Shown here: positions 38,816 through 45,901 of the stretch, piece after piece
How positions within the stretch are numbered: the stretch's first letter is position 1
Layout of the letters: each line of letters starts with the position of its first letter
The notes under the pieces: generated by a model
The model's database searches: none
What the model saw: the letters and a program-made list of their open reading frames with translations, nothing else
What the model was told of the DNA's origin: nothing
Position numbers and translations under genes: made by a program
Origin: Neolewinella lacunae
Lineage (GTDB): Bacteria; Bacteroidota; Bacteroidia; Chitinophagales; Saprospiraceae
Direction: 5' to 3'
Assembly: GCF_014349155.1 (NCBI RefSeq)
Contig: NZ_JACSIT010000029.1
Span: 1 to 45,901, forward strand
DNA: 45,901 bases

Positions 38816-41800
38816 ATGAAAAGAATTTTTACGACCATTTTTATTTTTTGCTTCGCTATTGCTTTAGGAAACGCTCAGAGAGTGATGGAGTGGAGTATCG
38901 GTACCCCACAGGTAAGTTGTGGAGCCACTCCTGAGATTTGCTTCCCACTCTTAATCTCACTCGATGATGCCACGGGCACTCCTGAGCTAGGTACAAGCAC
39001 GCTCCGGTTTTTCTATGACTCCGGACTGCTAGGAAATCTTGATGTCACAAACGTCCAGAGTAACTATACGGTGAGTCCTCCAATTCAAAGTAATCCAGTT
39101 TTTGGCGATCCATTAAATTTTTCTACGGGTAGTGGGACCTTTGTCGCCTTAAATATTTTGGAAAACACTACTACACCCATCGGCTTGAGTACGACTCCTG
39201 TGCGTGTGCTAGATATTTGTTTTACCATTTTGGCGGATGTTTCAAATACTCTATGCACGCCGATTGTTTTTGACAATAATCACGTCGGTGCAGGTCAAGG
39301 TATTGCCTCAGATGATGGCTATTTGAACAATGATGCCGGTATTGTGGGTACCTACTACCTGAACCAAAACTATACTAACCTAAACCTGGCCGATGACGAA
39401 GTGGAAAACTTCTTATATGAAGTAAATCCTGGTTTTGACGGAAGGCTGGACGCCTTTGCTGATAATCTTGGGATGACTGCTACTACCGGGTGTTTAGAAA
39501 TGGTATGTGCTGCACAGGTTGCCCTTTTGAAGAGTGGCGTTTTTGAAGACGAGAGCGGCAACGGCTTTGCCGAGGAAGGGGAGACGATTACCTACAGCTT
39601 CACCGTTACGAATACGGGTAATGCTATCCTGACGGACCTGAACATCGACGATGCGACGATCAACGTCACCGACTTGGTGGTGGTACCGTCCACGCTCGCT
39701 CCGGGCGAGGTGGGTATGGCTACGGCCAGCTACGTAGTGACCCAAGCGGACATTGACGCTGGCGGCGTTTACAACCTGGCGACGGTTACGGGAACGGACC
39801 CCAACGGCGACCCGGTTACGGACGATTCCGAAGACCCCAACCCCCTGGATCCCACCGATCCGAACTATGACCCCACCTGCCCCGACTGTACGTTCACTGA
39901 GCTGGACCCCAACCCGGAGGTAATGCTCCTCAAGGCGGGTGTTTTTGAAGACGAGAGCGGCAACGGCTTTGCCGAAGCAGGGGAGACGATCACCTACAGC
40001 TTCACGGTCACGAACACGGGTAACGTCACGCTGACGGACCTGAACATTGATGACGCGACGATCAACGTGGTTGACCTGGTGGTGGTACCGTCCACGCTCG
40101 CTCCTGGCGAGGTGGGTACTGCTACGACCAGCTACCCCGTTACGCAAGCGGATATCGACGCCGGCGGCGTGTACAACCTGGCTACGGTTACGGGAACGGA
40201 CCCCAACGGTGACCCGGTCACGGATGAGTCCGAAGACCCCAACCCGCTGGATCCCACCGATCCGAACTACGACCCCACCTGCCCCGACTGTACGTTCACC
40301 GAGCTGGACCCCAACCCGGAGGTAATGCTCCTCAAGGCGGGTGTTTTTGAAGACGAGAGCGGCAACGGCTTTGCCGAGGAAGGGGAGACCATCACCTACA
40401 GCTTCACGGTCACGAACACGGGCAACGTTACGCTGACGAACCTGAACATCGACGACGCGACGATCAACGTGGTTGATCTGGTGGTGGTACCGTCCACGCT
40501 CGCTCCCGGCGAGGTAGGTATGGCTACGGCCAGCTACCCCGTTACGCAGGCGGACATTGACGCCGGCGGCGTGTACAACCTGGCTACGGTTACGGGAACG
40601 GACCCCGACGGCGACCCGGTTACGGATGAGTCCGAAGACCCCAACCCGCTGGATCCCACCGATCCGAACTACGACCCGACCTGCCCCGACTGTACGTTCA
40701 CCGAGCTGGACCCCAACCCGGAGGTAATGCTCCTCAAGGCGGGTGTTTTTGAAGACGAGAGCGGCAACGGTTTTGCCGAGGAAGGCGAGACCATCACCTA
40801 CAGCTTCACGGTCACGAACACGGGCAACGTCACATTGACTGACCTGAACATCGACGACGCAACGATCAACGTCACGGATCTGGTGGTGGTACCCTCCACG
40901 CTCGCTCCTGGCGAGGTGGGCACGGCTACGGCCAGCTACGTAGTGACCCAGGCGGACATTGACGCTGGCGGCGTGTACAACCTGGCGACGGTTACGGGTA
41001 CGGACCCCAACGGCGACCCGGTCACGGATGAGTCCGAAGACCCCAACCCGCTGGACCCCACCGATCCGAACTACGACCCCACCTGCCCCGACTGTACGTT
41101 CACCGAACTGGACCCCAACCCGGAGGTCATGCTGCTGAAGTCAGGTGTTTTTGCCGACGAGAGCGGCAACGGCTTTGCTGAGGAAGGGGAGACGATCACC
41201 TACAGCTTCACGGTCACGAACACGGGTAACGTCACGCTGACGAACCTGAACATTGACGATGCGACGATCAACGTCACGGACCTGGTGGTGGTACCGTCCA
41301 CGCTCGCTCCTGGCGAAGTGGGTACGGCTACGGCCAGCTACGTGGTGACCCAGGCAGACATTGACGCCGGTGGGGTGTACAACCTGGCGACGGTTACGGG
41401 TACGGACCCCGACGGCGACCCGGTCACGGATGAATCAGAAGACCCCAACCCGCTGGATCCCACCGATCCGAACTACGACCCCACCTGCCCTGACTGTACG
41501 TTCACCGAACTGGACCCCAACCCAGAGGTGATGTTGCTGAAATCCGGTGTCTTTGCGGACGAGAGCGGCAACGGCTTTGCCGAGGAAGGGGAGACGATCA
41601 CCTACAGCTTTACGGTCACGAATACGGGTAACGTTACGCTGACGAACCTGAACATTGATGACGCGACGATCAACGTGGTTGACCTGGTGGTGGTACCGTC
41701 CACGCTGGCTCCTGGCGAAGTGGGTATGGCTACGGCCAGCTACCCCGTTACGCAGGCGGACATTGACGCTGGCGGCGTGTACAACCTGGCGACGGTTACG

Positions 41801-44800
41801 GGTACGGACCCCAACGGTGACCCGGTCACGGACGATTCCGAAGACCCCAACCCGCTGGATCCCACCGATCCGAACTACGACCCCACCTGCCCCGACTGTA
41901 CGTTCACCGAGCTGGACCCCAACCCGGAGGTGATGCTGCTGAAATCGGGCGTCTTTACCGACGAGAGCGGCAACGGCTTTGCCGAGGAAGGAGAGACGAT
42001 CACCTACAGCTTTACGGTTACGAACACGGGTAACGTTACGCTGACGAACCTGAACATCGATGACGCGACGATCAACGTGGTTGACCTGGTGGTGGTACCG
42101 TCCACGCTCGCTCCGGGCGAGGTGGGTTTGGCTACGGCCAGCTACCCCGTTACGCAAGCGGACATTGACGCTGGCGGCGTGTACAACCTGGCTACGGTTA
42201 CGGGTACGGACCCCAACGGTGACCCGGTTACGGACGATTCCGAAGACCCCAACCCCCTGGATCCCACCGATCCGAACTATGACCCCACCTGCCCCGACTG
42301 TACGTTCACCGAGCTGGACCCCAACCCGGAGGTGATGCTCCTCAAGGCGGGTGTTTTTGAAGACGAGAGCGGCAACGGCTTTGCCGAAGCAGGGGAGACG
42401 ATCACCTACAGCTTCACGGTCACGAACACGGGCAACGTTACGCTGACGGACCTGAACATTGACGACGCGACGATCAACGTCACGGACCTGGTGGTGGTAC
42501 CCTCCACGCTCGCTCCCGGCGAGATGGGCACGGCTACGGCCAGCTACGTAGTGACCCAAGCGGACATTGACGCTGGCGGCGTGTACAACCTGGCTACGGT
42601 TACGGGTATGGATCCGGATGACAATCCAGTCACGGATGAGTCCGAAGACCCCAACCCACTGGATCCCACCGATCCCAACTACGACCCCACCTGCCCCGAC
42701 TGCACGTTCACCGAGCTGGACCCTAACCCAGAGGTGATGCTGCTGAAATCCGGCGTCTTTGCCGACGAGAGCGGCAATGGCTTTGCTGAGGAAGGCGAGA
42801 CGATCACCTACAGCTTCACGGTTACGAACACGGGCAACGTCATACTGACGGACCTAAACATCGATGATGCGACGATCAACGTCACGGACCTGGTGGTGGT
42901 ACCCTCCACGCTCGCTCCCGGCGAGATGGGCACGGCTACGGCCAGCTACGTTGTGACCCAAGCGAACATTGACGCTGGCGGCGTGTACAACCTGGCTACG
43001 GTCACGGGTAACGACCCCGACGGCGACCCGGTCACGGACGATTCCGAAGACCCCAACCCACTGGATCCCACCGATCCGAACTACGACCCCACCTGCCCCG
43101 ACTGTACGTTCACCGAGCTGGACCCCAACCCCGAGGTGATGTTGCTGAAGTCAGGTGTCTTTGCCGACGAGAGCGGCAATGGCTTTGCCGAGGAAGGGGA
43201 GACCATCACCTACAGCTTCACGGTTACGAACACGGGTAATGTCACGCTGACGAACCTGAACATCGACGATGCGACGATCAACGTCACCGACCTGGTGGTA
43301 GTACCGTCCACGGTGGCTCCGGGTGAAGTAGGCACGGCTACGGCCAGCTACGTGGTGACCCAAGCGGACATTGACGCTGGCGGCGTGTACAACCTGGCTA
43401 CGGTTACGGGTAACGACCCCGACGGCGACCCGGTCACGGACGAGTCCGAAGACCCCAACCCGCTGGATCCCACCGATCCGAACTATGACCCCACCTGCCC
43501 CGACTGTACGTTCACCGAGTTGGACCCCAACCCAGAGGTGATGTTGCTGAAGTCGGGCGTTTTTGCCGACGAGAGCGGCAACGGCTTTGCCGAGGAAGGC
43601 GAGACGATCACCTACAGCTTCACGGTTACGAACACGGGCAACGTCACGCTGACGGACCTGAACATCGATGATGCCACGATTAACGTTACGGATCTGGTGG
43701 TGGTACCGTCCACGCTCGCTCCGGGCGAGGTGGGTTTGGCTACGGCCAGCTATCCCGTAACGACGACGGATATCAACGCCGGTGGTGTAAGCAACCTGGC
43801 TACGGTTACGGGTATGGATCCGAATGACAATCCGGTCACGGACGATTCCGAAGACCCCAACCCGCTGGATCCCACCGATCCGAACTACGATCCCACCTGC
43901 CCAGACTGTACGTTCACCGAGCTGGACCCCAGCCCGGAGGTAATGCTCCTCAAGGCGGGTGTTTTTGAAGACGAGAGCGGTGATGGTTTTGCCCAAGAGG
44001 GTGAGACGATTACCTACAGCTTTACGGTTACGAACACGGGCAACGTCACGCTGACGGACCTGAACATCGATGATGCCACGATTAATGTTACGGATCTGGT
44101 GGTGGTACCGTCCACGCTCGCTCCGGGCGAGGTGGGTATGGCTACGGCCAGCTACGTGGTGACCCAGGCGGATATTGACGGCGGCGGCGTTTACAACCTG
44201 GCGACGGTTACGGGTAACGACCCCGACGGCGACCCGGTCACTGATGATTCCGAAGACCCCAACCCGCTGGATCCCACCGATCCAAACTACGATCCCACCT
44301 GCCCCGACTGTACATTCACTGAGCTTAACTTTGAAGTCGCAATAGAATTGGAGAAAGTTGGTACGTTCGCAGACGAGAATGGTGATGGTTTCGCCCAAGT
44401 AGGTGAGACGATTACTTACAGCTTCACGGTAACGAATACTGGCGCTGCGCCACTTACTAACGTGACGATTAATGACCCAATAGTTGACGTAGATGGAGGA
44501 CCGATTGCGGTTCTTGGAATAGGAGAAAGTGACAACACCACTTTCACAGCCTCCTATGTATTGACACAGGCAGATATCAATGCTGGTGAAGTGATTAATC
44601 AAGCAATTGTAACGGGAACTGATCCTTCCGGCGAGGACGTTTCGGATGAATCGGATGACCCGAATGACTTCGAAAACGTTGACCCAGATAACGATGGTGA
44701 TCCTGACGATCCAACTGTAGTCACCGTTATTTCGCCAGATGTAAATGTTGCCTGCATAAGCTTCCTCAATGTTACACTTGATGCAGATTGCCAAGCAGTA

Positions 44801-45901
44801 GTGATTCCTGAAATGGTCCTTTCAGGCAGTTTCCAAGCCATTATAGATGATTTATCCATTTCCATCAATGGAGAAAATACCAACATCATCGGGTCTTGCG
44901 GCAACTTCACTTACATGGTGACTTACACGGGAGATAGTGACGATGTTGATTTCACTACTTGTTGGGGAACCATCTTCGCCGAAGATAAGACGCCACCGGC
45001 GGTTGTCACGGAGGTAGAAGATGTAGACCTGCTCTGCGTTGACCTGGACGACAATACACTGACGACGCTTCCTTCTGCGGTTAGCAAGTGCTACGAAGTC
45101 TTCTCTGCCACGGGCGCTACGGTTCCCGGTACGATGGCTCCCCAGTTGCGGGCCCGCCTGCTGGCCGGTGGGCTGACGCCGCTGCTGCCTACCTTCACGG
45201 ACGGCTGCACGGACCGCATCCGGGTATGTGTCAACGACGTCGTCGCTTACGATGCCATCGACCCCCTGTGTGAGGACGTCATCCTGACTCGGACCTTCAC
45301 GGCTACCGAAATTGCCGTCTGCCCGACGGCAGCTGGCGAAGCCAACGCGAGCGTAACGTCTTCCTTCCGCATCATCTTCAACCGTCCGACGCTGGAAGAC
45401 CTTGACGATTCTGCCATTGAGCCAGTAGTTGAATTTGAGCAGTGTGGCGTTGCTAACCCCACGCGGGCCAACTACCCCGCACCGCGCCCTGCGGACTTCC
45501 CTGCGCTGAACATCGGTGACCGTATTTTCAACCTGACGGCTGGCGAAGCGATCTGCAACATCGGCGTGACCTACGCCGACGGCGAAGCGATCGTGACCTG
45601 CCCCTTCACCTACAAGTTCATCCGGACCTATACGGTCATCGACTGGTGCAACCCGGGCGACGTGCGCACCTTCACCCAGGTGGTGAAAGTGGGCGACACG
45701 ACGCCACCGGTCTTCACCGGCCCGAGCCAGGACCGCAACTTTGACGGCATCACCGACGCCGACCTGGTTTACACGACCAATGCGGGCAACATCTGTGCCG
45801 CTTACCTCCGCCTCGACGCCGCCGGTGTCCGCGCGGTAGACAACTGCTCGGGAACCAACGTAACGATCACGGCCAACATCTACCCCGGTGCTGACCTGAA
45901 C
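38816..45901 (+). CDS. Giant modular surface protein 3 (partial, >2362 aa)
   Basis: The frame is open from the ATG at 38816 to the window end without a stop, ending exactly on a codon; the 3' end is missing. Signal peptide MKRIFTTIFIFCFAIALGNAQ, then the N-terminal beta domain shared with protein 2 (22-230: LGTSTLRFFYDSGLL, VFDNNHVGAGQGIASDDGY). Residues 235-1840 are twelve 134-residue repeats of the DUF11 type (ETITYSFTVTNTGNVTLTDL) joined by an Asp/Pro-rich linker (DPNPLDPTDPNYDPTCPDC). A diverged thirteenth copy follows, then beta domains with HYR-like features (DKTPPAVVTEVEDVDLLC, IDWCNPGDVRTFTQVVKVGD), common before gliding-type sorting tails in Bacteroidota. Probably a very long, calcium-stiffened surface or secreted protein. 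Confidence 0.9.
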   Translation, partial: MKRIFTTIFIFCFAIALGNAQRVMEWSIGTPQVSCGATPEICFPLLISLDDATGTPELGTSTLRFFYDSGLLGNLDVTNVQSNYTVSPPIQSNPVFGDPLNFSTGSGTFVALNILENTTTPIGLSTTPVRVLDICFTILADVSNTLCTPIVFDNNHVGAGQGIASDDGYLNNDAGIVGTYYLNQNYTNLNLADDEVENFLYEVNPGFDGRLDAFADNLGMTATTGCLEMVCAAQVALLKSGVFEDESGNGFAEEGETITYSFTVTNTGNAILTDLNIDDATINVTDLVVVPSTLAPGEVGMATASYVVTQADIDAGGVYNLATVTGTDPNGDPVTDDSEDPNPLDPTDPNYDPTCPDCTFTELDPNPEVMLLKAGVFEDESGNGFAEAGETITYSFTVTNTGNVTLTDLNIDDATINVVDLVVVPSTLAPGEVGTATTSYPVTQADIDAGGVYNLATVTGTDPNGDPVTDESEDPNPLDPTDPNYDPTCPDCTFTELDPNPEVMLLKAGVFEDESGNGFAEEGETITYSFTVTNTGNVTLTNLNIDDATINVVDLVVVPSTLAPGEVGMATASYPVTQADIDAGGVYNLATVTGTDPDGDPVTDESEDPNPLDPTDPNYDPTCPDCTFTELDPNPEVMLLKAGVFEDESGNGFAEEGETITYSFTVTNTGNVTLTDLNIDDATINVTDLVVVPSTLAPGEVGTATASYVVTQADIDAGGVYNLATVTGTDPNGDPVTDESEDPNPLDPTDPNYDPTCPDCTFTELDPNPEVMLLKSGVFADESGNGFAEEGETITYSFTVTNTGNVTLTNLNIDDATINVTDLVVVPSTLAPGEVGTATASYVVTQADIDAGGVYNLATVTGTDPDGDPVTDESEDPNPLDPTDPNYDPTCPDCTFTELDPNPEVMLLKSGVFADESGNGFAEEGETITYSFTVTNTGNVTLTNLNIDDATINVVDLVVVPSTLAPGEVGMATASYPVTQADIDAGGVYNLATVTGTDPNGDPVTDDSEDPNPLDPTDPNYDPTCPDCTFTELDPNPEVMLLKSGVFTDESGNGFAEEGETITYSFTVTNTGNVTLTNLNIDDATINVVDLVVVPSTLAPGEVGLATASYPVTQADIDAGGVYNLATVTGTDPNGDPVTDDSEDPNPLDPTDPNYDPTCPDCTFTELDPNPEVMLLKAGVFEDESGNGFAEAGETITYSFTVTNTGNVTLTDLNIDDATINVTDLVVVPSTLAPGEMGTATASYVVTQADIDAGGVYNLATVTGMDPDDNPVTDESEDPNPLDPTDPNYDPTCPDCTFTELDPNPEVMLLKSGVFADESGNGFAEEGETITYSFTVTNTGNVILTDLNIDDATINVTDLVVVPSTLAPGEMGTATASYVVTQANIDAGGVYNLATVTGNDPDGDPVTDDSEDPNPLDPTDPNYDPTCPDCTFTELDPNPEVMLLKSGVFADESGNGFAEEGETITYSFTVTNTGNVTLTNLNIDDATINVTDLVVVPSTVAPGEVGTATASYVVTQADIDAGGVYNLATVTGNDPDGDPVTDESEDPNPLDPTDPNYDPTCPDCTFTELDPNPEVMLLKSGVFADESGNGFAEEGETITYSFTVTNTGNVTLTDLNIDDATINVTDLVVVPSTLAPGEVGLATASYPVTTTDINAGGVSNLATVTGMDPNDNPVTDDSEDPNPLDPTDPNYDPTCPDCTFTELDPSPEVMLLKAGVFEDESGDGFAQEGETITYSFTVTNTGNVTLTDLNIDDATINVTDLVVVPSTLAPGEVGMATASYVVTQADIDGGGVYNLATVTGNDPDGDPVTDDSEDPNPLDPTDPNYDPTCPDCTFTELNFEVAIELEKVGTFADENGDGFAQVGETITYSFTVTNTGAAPLTNVTINDPIVDVDGGPIAVLGIGESDNTTFTASYVLTQADINAGEVINQAIVTGTDPSGEDVSDESDDPNDFENVDPDNDGDPDDPTVVTVISPDVNVACISFLNVTLDADCQAVVIPEMVLSGSFQAIIDDLSISINGENTNIIGSCGNFTYMVTYTGDSDDVDFTTCWGTIFAEDKTPPAVVTEVEDVDLLCVDLDDNTLTTLPSAVSKCYEVFSATGATVPGTMAPQLRARLLAGGLTPLLPTFTDGCTDRIRVCVNDVVAYDAIDPLCEDVILTRTFTATEIAVCPTAAGEANASVTSSFRIIFNRPTLEDLDDSAIEPVVEFEQCGVANPTRANYPAPRPADFPALNIGDRIFNLTAGEAICNIGVTYADGEAIVTCPFTYKFIRTYTVIDWCNPGDVRTFTQVVKVGDTTPPVFTGPSQDRNFDGITDADLVYTTNAGNICAAYLRLDAAGVRAVDNCSGTNVTITANIYPGADLN
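39518..44335 (+). repeat. Twelve 402-bp tandem repeats in surface gene 3
   Basis: Units start at 39518 and then every 402 bases (39920, 40322, 40724, 41126, 41528, 41930, 42332, 42734, 43136, 43538, 43940); the last is a few bases shorter and a diverged relative follows to about 44720. Unit heads alternate between LLKAGVFEDE and LLKSGVFADE, and TDLNIDD/TNLNIDD variants are shuffled among copies, as expected from gene conversion. Confidence 0.95.

Noticed and set aside
41435..44794. Long minus-strand frames (374 and 547 codons) over surface gene 3
   Set aside because: Same effect from the 402-bp repeats. The plus-strand frame has a signal peptide and DUF11-like domains and continues through the window end.

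Overview
The window looks like chromosomal DNA from a member of the Bacteroidota, most likely a marine, Lewinella-like Saprospiria bacterium. The reasons are TAnnTTTG-type -7 promoter boxes before several genes, zinc-less forms of ribosomal proteins L36 and S4, a DUF1573 lipoprotein-like gene, TPR-membrane-HTH one-piece regulators, and giant multi-module surface proteins. The placement is inferred from gene content; no database search was possible.

Region 1 (1-4800, minus strand): dnaX (DNA polymerase III clamp-loader subunit), a DegT/WbpE-like sugar aminotransferase, a conserved hypothetical gene and a secreted DUF1573 gene. dnaX carries a 10-A homopolymer at the boundary between its clamp-loader core and its C-terminal part. 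A one-base slip there would hit a stop within two codons, so this gene may make both a long tau and a short gamma form.

Region 2 (4960-9350, plus strand): tRNA-Ala(GGC), then infA-rpmJ-rpsM-rpsK-rpsD-rpoA-rplQ, the alpha operon. secY and map are not seen upstream; a TAnnTTTG promoter sits directly before infA. Hairpins lie between rpsD and rpoA and between rpoA and rplQ.

Region 3 (9700-16980, plus strand): a compact cassette of an ECF-type sigma factor, a one-TM TPR protein in the anti-sigma position, a secreted subtilisin (S8) protease and a TPR-CHAT protease with signal peptide and C-terminal membrane anchor, followed by an EamA transporter. Sigma factor plus two predicted extracytoplasmic proteases suggests an envelope-sensing proteolytic circuit; this link is inference. 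Copies of a dispersed short repeat occur around this region, two of them inside the CHAT reading frame.

Region 4 (16980-24030): a gene-poor, more AT-rich stretch with two tandem paralogous TPR-TM-HTH regulators and a LytTR regulator with a degenerate receiver domain. Two orphan terminator hairpins lie in the spacers.

Region 5 (24030-45901, plus strand): three consecutive giant surface proteins (3317 aa, 1558 aa and more than 2362 aa, the last cut by the window end). Proteins 1 and 2 share a ~270-residue C-terminal domain ending in a dockerin-like calcium loop. Proteins 2 and 3 share a ~220-residue N-terminal beta domain that could be cohesin-like. Their middles are long tandem repeats (5x94, 4x86, 4x236, 10x70 and 12x134 residues). 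They look like adhesins or extracellular scaffold proteins, perhaps controlled by the regulators just upstream.
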